Of a stretch of 64,000 bases of DNA, positions 34,979 through 43,756 are shown piece after piece (position 1 is the first letter of the stretch; each line of letters begins with the position of its first letter). Source of the DNA: G965218495 sp965218495 (GTDB lineage: Bacteria > Bacteroidota > Rhodothermia > Rhodothermales > Bin80); the NCBI GenBank assembly GCA_965218495.1, contig OZ244626.1, positions 1,612,001 to 1,676,000 on the forward strand, written 5' to 3'. A program made the translations under genes and the position numbers. A model generated the notes under the pieces. It saw only the letters and a list, made by a program, of their open reading frames with translations, had not been told where the DNA came from and did no database searches.

Positions 34979-37651
34979 CTACCCTGTCCCCAAATTAGCG
35001 ACTTAACTTTGTAATTCGTGCCGTGTAGCTTTGCGGCATGCTTACGCAGAGCCAGATTCTTCGCACGCTGCGGACCTCTGAGCCGCGGCTTTTGCGCACA
35101 TTGGAAGCGCATACCGGTGAAAGCCGTACGGCCATCAGCCGCCAGGTGTGCCATGCATTCGGCTTTCGTGATGCTCGTGGGAATCTGCAGCAGACCGGGT
35201 GTCTGAAGGCGCTCAAGACGCTGGAATCCGAGGACAGGCTGTCGTTGCCCGCGCCCAGGCGCACCATTGCAAGCGGTACGCCCCGGCTGTTGGACCGGCC
35301 GGTGCCGGAACCAGTGGAGGTGCCCGCTTCGCTCAAAGAGATCAAGGGCTTGGCATTGGAGTTGGTGGAGGATGCGGCGCAGCGTGCGCGCTGGAACACC
35401 CTGATGGCAGCGGAGCATCCGCAGGGGGTGAGGCAGTTTGCGGGCGCGCAGATAAAGTATTTGTTTCGGAGCGATCACGGGTATCTGGGCGCGATCGGTT
35501 TTGCGGCTTCCGGCCTGTATGTGGGACCGCGCGACCGGTGGATGGCTTGGACGCACGCGCAGCGCCAGCAGCATCTGATGCGCGTAGTGGGCCTGAACCG
35601 GCTGTTGATTCGGCCAGGCGTAAAGGTCAAGAACCTGGCCAGTCATCTTCTGGGGAAGGTGCTCAAGCGGTTGCCCGTGGATTTTCAGGCACGTTACGGC
35701 TATGCTCCGTGGGTCGTTGAGACCTTCGTGGGGCCTGAGCAGCGGGGGACCTGTTTCCGTGCGGCGGGATTCCAATATGTGGGAAGGACCACCGGCCGGG
35801 GTCGCCATGCCGAGACCAAGGCGTGTACCCGGACGAAGAAGGCGGTGTTCGTCTATGATCTGGACCGCCGGTGGCGCAAGCATCTCGGGGTGGCGCACGT
35901 AGATGCGTATCCCAAACTGGAGGCTGGCGCGGGGCTGGATGCCGAGACCTGGGCGGCGCAGGAGTTTGGAGACGCACAGCTGGGGGATAAGCGGCGGACT
36001 TCCCGCCTGGTCAACAGTGTCACTATATTGGCACGAGCGCCCGGCGAGTCCATAACGGCCACCATGAAATCCGATCGTGCCGCGATACGGGGATATTATC
36101 GCTTCATAGAGAAGGCCAACGAGCGGGGGACCACGCCCGCGGATATCCTGGCGCCGCATCGCCGTCGTACGATAGAGCGGATGCGCACGGAAAAGACGGT
36201 GCTGTGCCTTCAGGACGGCACGGACATCAACTACAGCACCCGTCCTGCGTGCGAGGGCTTGGAAGTGATCGGGCGCAACCAGACCACCGCGAAAGCACGG
36301 GGGGTGCATTTGCATACGACGTTGGCGTTGAGTGCGGAGGGGTTGCCGCTGGGCGTGCTGCGCTGTGCCTACAGGACCCAAGCGGGAAAGCACGCAGCTA
36401 AGACGCAGCAATGGATCGACGGACTGCATGACCTGGCCGAGGCGGCCACACACCTCAGCAGCAAGACCCGCGTACTCTGCGTCATGGATCGGGAAGCGGA
36501 CATCTTTGCCCTCTTCGCCGCGCAGCAACAAGTGGGACGGGTGGATCTATTAGTACGGGCCAAGGCGAATCGGAGACTGGGAAGAAAGGGTCCGTTGTTG
36601 TTTGAGTTCATGCGCCAGGGGGCGCCCAAAGGTACCATTGAGGTAGCGATACAGCGGCTGAGCCGTCGCGAGAAGTCGGGCCGTGTCAAGCATAAGGGCC
36701 GTGCGGGCCGCATCGCACAGATGGAGGTACGCTACCGTACGGTCATGCTTCCGCCCACCCGTGGACAGCAGGGCGGCCCGGTGAAGGTCACCGCCATACA
36801 TGTTGGAGAGGCGGACCCGCCAGAAGGACAGAAAGCGATTCAGTGGTACCTGCTCACGACAAGGGAGGTGACCTCGGTGGCACAGGCCGTAACAATGGTC
36901 GACTATTACATGTTACGCTGGCGTGTGGAAGACGGCTTCCGGATTCTCAAGAGTGTGTGCAAGGTGCAGGAGTTGCGCTTGCAGAAGGCCGATAGTCTTC
37001 ACCTGGCCATCACCATCAACATGGTGATGGCGTGGCGCCTGCACTTGATGACGTTACTGGGTCGCCAAGATCCGGAAGCACCGGCCGAGATCCTGTTTAC
37101 AGATATTGAGCTGTGCGTGCTGCGAGAATACGCCGAAGGATTCAACCTGGCGTCTCCCGATGATCTGGCTGCAGCCATTCTGCTGGTGGCGCTGATGGGA
37201 GGATACATGAATCGGAAAAGCGATCCGCCGCCTGGCGCCAAAATCATGTCGCGCGGCTACATCCGGTTGGAGACCGGGGCGGTACTGTTCTCCCTGCTTC
37301 AGAAGAAGTACGGACTGTGGCCGCCATAGGGTGTTTAGAAAGAAGAGAAAAGGCCCACCACAAAGCTCGCCATGGAGGGCTATTGATCAGGACCGCTATT
37401 TGTGACGATGCTGCAAAAGCATCGGCAGGATAGGTGCGTGCCTGCGAAGCACGCACGCGCACGATGCAGCTTTTGCCATTGCTGCGCCCGCCAATCCAAG
37501 CCTCTTCACCCCCAAATCAACGCCCTTGGTCGGGCATTACAGCCGTGTTAGTTGCACTATCTACACGGACCAACCACCGCGCGAAAGGCTGGCTTCCGTG
37601 CAATCGGCCGTGAGGCCACCTTGTCAAGCCGGAAATGTTGCCGAGGGGTAG
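34979..37651 (+). mobile_element. DruA-IS4 element, copy B (2673 bp)
   Basis: Ends CTACCCTGTCC at 34979 and the inverse of CTACCCCTCGG at 37651; the duplication acttagcc stands at 34971-34978 and 37652-37659. Inserted in opposite orientation inside the transposase gene of the IS256-like element. It is about 98 percent identical to copy A in the coding part, with a more variable stretch just after the stop codon. Confidence 0.9.
35038..37329 (+). CDS. transposase: DruA-like DUF4338 plus IS4/Tn5-type domain, copy B
   Basis: 763 residues, the same length and domain order as the protein at 17026: an N-terminal short helical region, DUF4338 (about 80-295) and the Tn5-like catalytic part (about 305-763) with LCLQDGTDI, LCVMDREADI and YYMLRWRVED. 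Substitutions relative to copy A are scattered (Gln for Ala in VDFQARYG, Ala for Thr in YAPWVVE, Gln for His in AGFQYVG), mostly conservative. No frame damage. Confidence 0.9.
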   Translation: MLTQSQILRTLRTSEPRLLRTLEAHTGESRTAISRQVCHAFGFRDARGNLQQTGCLKALKTLESEDRLSLPAPRRTIASGTPRLLDRPVPEPVEVPASLKEIKGLALELVEDAAQRARWNTLMAAEHPQGVRQFAGAQIKYLFRSDHGYLGAIGFAASGLYVGPRDRWMAWTHAQRQQHLMRVVGLNRLLIRPGVKVKNLASHLLGKVLKRLPVDFQARYGYAPWVVETFVGPEQRGTCFRAAGFQYVGRTTGRGRHAETKACTRTKKAVFVYDLDRRWRKHLGVAHVDAYPKLEAGAGLDAETWAAQEFGDAQLGDKRRTSRLVNSVTILARAPGESITATMKSDRAAIRGYYRFIEKANERGTTPADILAPHRRRTIERMRTEKTVLCLQDGTDINYSTRPACEGLEVIGRNQTTAKARGVHLHTTLALSAEGLPLGVLRCAYRTQAGKHAAKTQQWIDGLHDLAEAATHLSSKTRVLCVMDREADIFALFAAQQQVGRVDLLVRAKANRRLGRKGPLLFEFMRQGAPKGTIEVAIQRLSRREKSGRVKHKGRAGRIAQMEVRYRTVMLPPTRGQQGGPVKVTAIHVGEADPPEGQKAIQWYLLTTREVTSVAQAVTMVDYYMLRWRVEDGFRILKSVCKVQELRLQKADSLHLAITINMVMAWRLHLMTLLGRQDPEAPAEILFTDIELCVLREYAEGFNLASPDDLAAAILLVALMGGYMNRKSDPPPGAKIMSRGYIRLETGAVLFSLLQKKYGLWPP

Positions 37652-38809
37652 ACTTAGCCTGGACTCGTAGTGCTTGAAGATGGCAGCGAACCAGCGGTGC
37701 CGTTGGTTCGTGGAGCGCCATCTTTTTACGTTGCGCGTGCGATGCGTAATGACGCTATTGAGGTTCTCGATGAGGTTACTGGTCTTGAAGCTGCGCCGGA
37801 GGGTCTCATGCAGTGGTAGTCGCAGCACCGCAAGCGTTTCGTGCAGCCCTTCGCGCAGGCTGGCGGCCGCACGCGGTTGCCCAGGCTGCAGATCGTCGTG
37901 GATAGCAACAAGCGCTTTGCGCGCACGCTCATAGTCCGGCTGATCGTAGGCATCTTGAAGCCGGCCTTTTGCGCGCTCGGCTGTGCCCTTCTGCTTGGTG
38001 TGCTGCACCACGTTCTCGCGCTTGTGCCACTGACACCGCTGGATGACCGCGTGATCGCCAAACACATGCTGCACCGCCTTGCGCAGCCCCTTGCTGCCGT
38101 CGATGATCACCAGGATCCCGCCGGCATAGGAGAACCCGCGCTGCACCAGGTTCTCCAGCAAAGCGGTCGCTTTGTCACTGTTCTCGGTGGTGCTTTCGAT
38201 GTAGCCTAACACGTGCTTCTTGCCTGTACGGGTGACCCCCAGAGCGAGGATCATCTGCACGCCCTTCAGGCACTTGCCATCTATCAACAAGGCCACATAC
38301 TTCTCCTGATCCAGCCGGCTGGACTCAAACTCCTCTAGTGCCTGCGTGGTAGTGGTCTCGAACATGCGAGCAACGCTGCTCTGGCTCAGTCCCATACAGT
38401 CGGCAAACTCGCCGGCCACGTCCTTGTAGTCGCGCTGCGAGACCCCCGAGAGCAACAGTGCCGTGAGCTTCTCAAGCTGCTTGGGATCCCGCTGGTGCAG
38501 CAACTGGTAGGTCTTCAGCGGCACTTCCTTGCCCGTGTTGGTGTCACGCACCCGAGGAACCGATATCTGAATACGCCCCGTACCGTAGACAATAGAGCCT
38601 GGATTGGTGCCCCAGCGCTGATAGCCGTTCTTGTTGACGGTGCCCCGCTTGCCACACAGCTGCGTCACTTCGGCCTCTATAGCCTGCATAGCCATCGCTT
38701 CATACCGCTCTGGGAGCTCGCGCAGGAGCTGGGCCAAGGCAAGCGGGTCGGTCGCAGCCAGACGCTGGCAGAGTGCGGCAATGGGTTCGTCGGAGGTCTG
38801 TGCTTTCAT
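37652..38809 (-). pseudogene. IS256-family transposase, C-terminus split off by copy B
   Basis: The gene begins at 38809 and its original last 37 codons lie at 34970-34860. Joined across one acttagcc copy it reads HYESRLS then RILEPVHLRAMEAALTREVE and ends AHPPPN, in frame, with the TAA at 34860. In the present sequence the frame instead reads through into the inserted element and stops at 37517, giving a 430-residue hybrid. All catalytic residues remain: Asp in VALLIDGKCLKG, Asp in LVIIDGSKGLRKA and Glu in FKTSNLIENLNSVI. The hybrid could still be active because only the tail is lost. Confidence 0.85.
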
Positions 38810-39795
38810 GAGGGTAGGCGGCTGGATAGGGCTTCACGAAGATCTGGAAGATACGAGGCAAAGGCCATGCGCCGCAGGCCCACCTCGAGTTCCAACAACG
38901 CCAGGGCAATGCGCCCCAGGCGCTGACGTACGCTCCCTGGGGGTACGCACGATTGCAGCTTCTGACCCAGGGTGTCCACGCTGTGCAGCACGCGCAAGCC
39001 GCGGTCTACCGTCAGTAGCAGCCCCGTCCGCTGAATGGTGAGCGTCTCCTGAAGACCCTCCAGAAGCACGTGGGCGGCCGAACGGTTCACACGCTGCAAG
39101 TCTGCGTGAATCTCCAGGAGCGCAGTCTCGGCCCGCCTTGCGTCCAACAGTTGCCACGCTTGCCGCAATCGGCTGCGAAAGACGGCCTGCGATGCCTCCG
39201 GCAAGCCGTTGATCACCTGGCGAAGCTTCGTGCTCAAGCAGCGCTGTATGGCTACGCGCGGACCCAAAGTGGTCTCTACAGCCCCTTGCATACCTGTGCC
39301 ACTAGCTAAAATGCAGAGCAAGCCCGCATCCACACAGAGTCCACGCGTTACCAGACTCTGCAGAAACTCCTGCAAACGGGCGACATCCTCCGGTGCGCAG
39401 GCCACCAGGCCCAGGATGCGACGATGGCCGCTCAACGTAACGCCCACGCAAAGAGTCAGACGTACACCAATGACGTACAAGCTCTTCAGCCATAGCGCTA
39501 CCACAGCCTCATCAGATAAACTGCGCGTCTGCAAGTATTCCCATGCTTCATCGAAGCGAACGCCATCGTCCGGGGCAGCCTCCGCTCGTTCGGGTGCAGC
39601 CATGGACGCTGGCTCACTGCGGCCAGGCTGCGCAGCAGCTGCGTTCTCCTGTGGCAGCAACTCGCCAGCCAGCATCTGCAGAATGCTGGCATAGTGTCGC
39701 ATCAGGTGCAAACGTACCGCTTGGCCTGTGCTCTGCGAGCCGCCTGATGGCGCGTCAGAGCACGCTTCAGGCGGCAACGACAAGTGGGTATTCAT
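38806..39795 (-). CDS. catalytically dead transposase paralogue, partner gene
   Basis: 329 residues, about 50 percent identical by eye to the partner at 6686, with shared blocks HRRILGLVAC.PE, LGPRVAIQRCL, RVNRSAA.VL, LTIQRTG.LL and DRGLRV. Compared with the active transposase next to it, LIDGK is replaced by LWLKSL, IIDGS by ILASG, and NLIENL by LHSVDTL, so all three catalytic acids are lost. The N-terminal 90 residues are low-complexity and share no DNA-binding motif with the transposase. The stop overlaps the transposase ATG as ATGA. Intact after substantial divergence from its homologue, which argues for a selected function. Confidence 0.82.
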   Translation of the reverse strand: MNTHLSLPPEACSDAPSGGSQSTGQAVRLHLMRHYASILQMLAGELLPQENAAAAQPGRSEPASMAAPERAEAAPDDGVRFDEAWEYLQTRSLSDEAVVALWLKSLYVIGVRLTLCVGVTLSGHRRILGLVACAPEDVARLQEFLQSLVTRGLCVDAGLLCILASGTGMQGAVETTLGPRVAIQRCLSTKLRQVINGLPEASQAVFRSRLRQAWQLLDARRAETALLEIHADLQRVNRSAAHVLLEGLQETLTIQRTGLLLTVDRGLRVLHSVDTLGQKLQSCVPPGSVRQRLGRIALALLELEVGLRRMAFASYLPDLREALSSRLPS

Positions 39796-39862
39796 TGCTG
39801 GGTTGGGTTAGTGACCGGGGATGTTCAATTATCCCTCCCCAACTAGCTATGAATCAATCTCA

Positions 39863-39911
39863 TCAAAACTGCGACCCAAAAGACAGGAGTATGATGCGAG
39901 GACTTCATCAT
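39863..39911 (-). pseudogene. 5' exon-like fragment of the split lipoprotein gene
   Basis: Encodes the first 16 residues, ending VFWVAVL, of the gene whose remainder lies at 34843-33876. Two tandem ATGs (39911, 39908) are possible starts. Confidence 0.75.
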
Positions 39912-41217
39912 GATGGGTCGAGGAATGGGTAGTGGCTATTCAAGCTAAGTTGTACCAGTGCTGAATACTTATGATTCCCGTGGTGTGGGACCGATCGTAT
40001 TGCACCTGATGAAGTTCTATTGCTCTGGCCGGTCAGCGACAATTGAAGCTATCGGTTTTTCCGGGCAGGGTGGCTGGGACTATTGGCCGAAAAGACAGCC
40101 CTTCACGCACAGCGATTTCCCTTAGGGTTGTCACGTGCAGGCGTACACGCAGCACATGGACGGATTCCAGTTTTGCCTCAACCACGTCGTACGAGCAATT
40201 GTACCGGGACACTCTCCGGACGAGACGATCCAGCAATGGCTCGCAATCCTTGGGTTGTTGGCTGCGCCTCCGAGAACTAGAATCACTCAACTTGACCGCT
40301 ATTTCACCAGCGCGCAATCATGTCAGCGCTTTTGGGGCCTGCCCCATCCCTCACGCGGCGGGACACATCAAGCAGGGCAGACTCTCACCTCCGCGTCCCT
40401 TGGTCGCAGACACCGCGGGCCTTTCCGCCGCCCCACCATAGCGATGATCGACATATTACCTATGACCAAGGGCAAGGCCTCGGCGACCCAGGTCATAGCT
40501 CTTTCAGGTCTCAATGTCCCCGGCCATGCGCGCCGCTACCGATGATTCGCGTCCGCCCTCAAGGGTGACCCCGCACGTCTCGCGAGGAAATGTTCCTAAT
40601 TCCAGCACTATAACGCGGGACTCCCACCCGCTGTACTCTTCCAGTTTGCCTCTCGCACTGATTTTGTTTTTCAAACGAGTAGACGAGCGGGATTGACACC
40701 CGCCGCCGGAATACGCCTTTGCACGGCACAGTTGGCTTACGCACCCTGGACCAGTCGCCAGGCAGCTTAGCTCCCAGCCAAGTTGGGTAATTGGCGTAGT
40801 CGTAGACCCGGGCCGAATCAGTGCTCCGATGGACATCAGGCCCGACGCAGATCGTAGGCTCGACAGCGGTATGCATGCTGCTTTCCGTGGGAGCATCAGG
40901 AATGGCCCTGCAAGCCAGGAGCATCCAGGACACCCGGCCGGCTACATCCTTCTGCCTGCGTGTCTCTTGAGCCGAATCGGCAATTTTGCGGCTTGGCTCG
41001 ATCGCAGTCGGGACCCTGGCCAACCCCGCAGAGATCCTGACGGACACCTTGACCCAACCGGCTCCTCCCTTGAGTGGAGAATGTGCTTCCTGCCCATCGC
41101 CCTGCATCTCATAGTCTTGCAGGCCACCACCCCAGATTGGCGCGTCCGCGAGCCTTCGGGCAAGCACCACACCACGGCATTCCACGTCTTACTAAAGGGT
41201 CAGGCGCGCTGACCGCC
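39912..41217. other. 1.3-kb stretch without a recognisable gene
   Basis: Frames of 94 to 208 codons exist (for example minus 41185-40559 and plus 40135-40545), but they overlap each other, lack motifs and have irregular composition. The stretch separates the mobile-element zone from the core genes and may be old decayed sequence. Confidence 0.45.
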
Positions 41218-42018
41218 TCAGCCGGAAGGTGGTTCTTCGAGTCGCTTGGCCTCCTCCCAGTACCGATCCATCTCCGCAAGGCTTACGGCGCGCAGGCTGC
41301 GACCCTCCAGTTGGGACTCGATATACGAGAAGCGACGCTTGAACTTGTTGTTGGCGGAGCGGAGCGCATTTTCCGCATTGATATCCGTGCGGCGTGCGTA
41401 GTTGACAAGTGCGAAAAGCAGGTCTCCGAATTCCCCCTCGGCCTGAGTGCTGCCTGCAGCCTCACGGTATTCTCGCAGCTCCTCTTCGACCTTGGCCCAT
41501 GTGTCTGTATCAGTCTTAAAGTCAAAGCCGACGCCTGCCACCTTTTCCTGCATGCGGTGCGCGCACAGAAGCGCCGGCATGTGCGCCGAGATGCCATCTA
41601 GCACTCGGCGGCCAGGCCGCTCCTGTCGTTTGATCTCCTCCCAGTTGCTCAGCACCTGGTTGACGCCCGTTACGTCCACGTCTCCATAGACATGCGGGTG
41701 CCGCCGAATCAATTTTTCCCTGACGGTCGCCATCACCTCCGCGAGCGTAAACCGCCCAGCCTCCTCTGCGATTACGCTATGAAAAATGACCTGCAGCACC
41801 AAGTCTCCCAACTCTTTCTTGAGTTCGTCGTAGTCACGCTGCTCTATGGCGTCCACAGTTTCGTATGCCTCTTCCACCACCAGATGTCGCGCCGACTCGT
41901 GAGTCTGCTGCCTGTCCCAAGGACATTCCTTGCGCAGCCGTCGGATTACAGCTACTAAGGCCTCGTACGGCGCACTTGAGGGCTCGGAGGAGGTTTGTAT
42001 TGAGTCGCTGGAAGGCAT
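41218..42018 (-). CDS. mazG: MazG nucleoside triphosphate pyrophosphohydrolase
   Basis: About 266 residues from ATG 42018 (MPSSDSIQTSS); a start 13 codons upstream is less likely. It has two MazG domains, as in E. coli MazG. The first has LRKECPWDRQQTHESARHLVVEEAYETVDAI with the metal-binding E..E..D pattern and ELGDLVLQVIFHS; the second has KVEEELREYREA and EFGDLLFALVNYARR. The enzyme hydrolyses all NTPs to NMP and pyrophosphate and limits misincorporation or (p)ppGpp buildup. It is divergent from ssb with about 170 bp between starts. Confidence 0.93.
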   Translation of the reverse strand: MPSSDSIQTSSEPSSAPYEALVAVIRRLRKECPWDRQQTHESARHLVVEEAYETVDAIEQRDYDELKKELGDLVLQVIFHSVIAEEAGRFTLAEVMATVREKLIRRHPHVYGDVDVTGVNQVLSNWEEIKRQERPGRRVLDGISAHMPALLCAHRMQEKVAGVGFDFKTDTDTWAKVEEELREYREAAGSTQAEGEFGDLLFALVNYARRTDINAENALRSANNKFKRRFSYIESQLEGRSLRAVSLAEMDRYWEEAKRLEEPPSG

Positions 42019-42188
42019 AGTTACTGGCCCAAAGAAAAAGTTGACGCCCACTGACACACTGCTGTCAGTGCCTGCGTGTAGTATTCACGTAGCAGGTTAA
42101 TTTAGACGCTGCCAACCTACGATGGGCACTGATGTCCATTTCTTCACGGCTGGCGTTCATTCACACTGACAGGACAGGGAGGTACATC

Positions 42189-42911
42189 ATGGCAGGACGA
42201 AGCGTAAACAAGGTCATCTTGCTCGGACGACTTGCGGACGACCCAGACTTCCGCACCGTCGCAAGCGGCAGATCACTCTGCCGGCTTCGGATAGTCACCA
42301 ACGAATCGTACAAGGACGACTCCGGCAATTGGGTCGAAACGCCTTCATACCACACGGTAGTGCTTTGGGGGCGGACTGCCGAAGTAGCAGAGCAGTACTT
42401 GCGCAAAGGAAAGCAGGTCTACATTGAGGGCTCGTTGCAGACCCGCAGCTGGGAAGACCGGGACGGTAACAAGCGGTGGTCGACTGAGGTCAAAGGCCGG
42501 CAGATGATCTTGTTGGGCAGCCCTGGCGACCGCCAAGCGTCAAGCAAGGTCAACGGGCAAGAGGAGTCGAACGGCAGATCCGGCCGCAGCCGTGACCGGC
42601 TGGCCTCCCGTGACGTCAGAGGCCAAGACTCGCGCGACCGGGATTCCAGAGACGGGGACCGCGGGGATCGAGACCAGAGAGACGGCGGGCCAAGGCATAC
42701 TCCTGACGGACAGCCGGAGCGGCGGCCGACAAGAGCTTCGGGATACCGGGACTTCGAGGACCAGCACCAGGCGCAAGGGCAAGTAGGCACGCCCGACTCC
42801 CAAGAGGACTGGGACCGCGGGCCAGCGCATGCCGATCAAGGCCAGCCGCAGTCCGAAAACCCCGCCACGGAGCCGGCATCGCCGGAGTACGAGGACGACT
42901 TGCCGTTCTGA
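42189..42911 (+). CDS. ssb: single-stranded DNA-binding protein
   Basis: 240 residues from ATG 42189, preceded by a GGGAGG ribosome-binding site; the upstream ATG at 42132 lacks one. Residues 1-110 are the OB fold (MAGRSVNKVILLGRLADDPD, ETPSYHTVVLWGRTAEVAEQ, KGKQVYIEGSLQTRSW). A long Asp/Arg/Gly-rich disordered linker follows, unusually charged with many RD repeats. The C-terminal acidic tip EYEDDLPF is the standard protein-interaction motif for replication and repair partners. Confidence 0.95.
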   Translation: MAGRSVNKVILLGRLADDPDFRTVASGRSLCRLRIVTNESYKDDSGNWVETPSYHTVVLWGRTAEVAEQYLRKGKQVYIEGSLQTRSWEDRDGNKRWSTEVKGRQMILLGSPGDRQASSKVNGQEESNGRSGRSRDRLASRDVRGQDSRDRDSRDGDRGDRDQRDGGPRHTPDGQPERRPTRASGYRDFEDQHQAQGQVGTPDSQEDWDRGPAHADQGQPQSENPATEPASPEYEDDLPF

Positions 42912-42950
42912 CGCGCGTGCCAAGCGCGGCCACGCTACAGGCATAGCGGG

Positions 42951-42973
42951 ACCGTACGGTTTGTCGGTACGGT
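42951..42973 (+). terminator. hairpin downstream of ssb
   Basis: Arms ACCGTAC and GTACGGT around a 9-nt loop, 40 bp after the ssb stop. No T-run follows, so termination is uncertain. Confidence 0.3.
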
Positions 42974-43083
42974 AGCACACACGTTCTCGCTGGCCTAGTG
43001 CCTGCCAGCCCCGCGTCAGGCCATCGCGCGCCGTCGCTCCAGTGGCGGACTACTGCAGCTTGCGACGCGAAAGCGCCGTCATC

Positions 43084-43419
43084 CTAGCGGTACTCGCGAT
43101 GCCGTTCGTACCGATCAGAACCACTACCCGACCTCGATTGGTAACCGCCATTCGAGTTTTGGCGTTGAGGCCGGCGCTCTTCTGCTTCATTGACGCGGAT
43201 GGTCCGGCCGTCGTGCTCAGAGCCATCAAGCTCACGCTTCGCCACGGCCGCATCCTCCGCGCTCTCAAACGTGACAAACCCAAACCCCCTCGACCTGCCA
43301 GTCTCACGATCTCTGATGACGCGCGCGTCCACGACGGCGCCGAACTGCCCAAAGTGACGACGGAGCTCATCGTCATCCACGCCCCACGAAATACCACCTA
43401 CAAAAAGCTTGTTTTTCAT
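43084..43419 (-). CDS. RRM-type RNA-binding protein
   Basis: 111 residues with one RNA recognition motif: RNP2 as KLFVGGISW near the N-terminus and RNP1 as SRGFGFVTF (about residues 43-51), with the usual spacing. The tail (QRQNSNGGYQSRSGSGSDRY) is Gly/Ser/Arg-rich. Such small proteins in Bacteroidota and cyanobacteria bind single-stranded RNA and are often cold-induced. It is monocistronic, convergent with ssb. Confidence 0.9.
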   Translation of the reverse strand: MKNKLFVGGISWGVDDDELRRHFGQFGAVVDARVIRDRETGRSRGFGFVTFESAEDAAVAKRELDGSEHDGRTIRVNEAEERRPQRQNSNGGYQSRSGSGSDRYERHREYR

Positions 43420-43756
43420 TGTCCCTTATGTGCTGCTGGTTAGCTCAAAATGCACCGGTCATTCCGCTTCAGGGAACGAGGAGCGCAGCCAAGAGCTGCC
43501 ATCGCCACACGAAACCTTGAATCTGGACCACCACCTCTAATGCAATGGTGTGGAACCGGTTCCAACGTGCCCAAGGTAAGAACCCCTTAGCTTCCGTGCA
43601 GGAATTTATTTACTTGTAATCCGTGTGATTTTTTCCCGGGCCCGCCTGAAGCGCCCGTATTTCCCCGGCAGTTGTTCACTGCGGACAATATCGGCGCGGG
43701 CTTGACAGTGGGGTAACGGCGCGAGTATTTTCGGGTACATTCAATTCTATCCGAAT
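43420..43756. other. divergent intergenic region with promoter
   Basis: No gene. It holds the upstream regions of the RRM gene (minus) and the symporter gene (plus). Confidence 0.5.
43702..43731 (+). promoter_or_regulatory. candidate promoter of the NSS symporter gene
   Basis: TTGACA at 43702 and TATTTT at 43726, 18 bp apart, ending 25 bp before the ATG. This fits a housekeeping sigma-70 promoter by eye only. Confidence 0.5.

Larger units (their letters stand above)
34844..39862 (-). mobile_element. two-gene IS256-like element, copy 2, itself interrupted
   Basis: Without the nested insertion it is 2338 bp. The ends pair as GGGATTGACCCATA at 34845 and its counterpart GAGATTGATTCATA read from 39861, followed at both ends by TAGTTGGG. 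A 6-bp duplication tcaaaa flanks it (34838-34843 and 39863-39868). It contains a partner gene and a transposase gene in the same order as the element at 5069, and is diverged from it. The DruA-IS4 copy B at 34979-37651 cuts its transposase gene. Confidence 0.87.

Noticed and set aside
40559..41185. 208-codon minus-strand frame in the 1.3-kb gene-free stretch
   Set aside because: No motif or hydrophobic pattern, overlaps competing frames on both strands.
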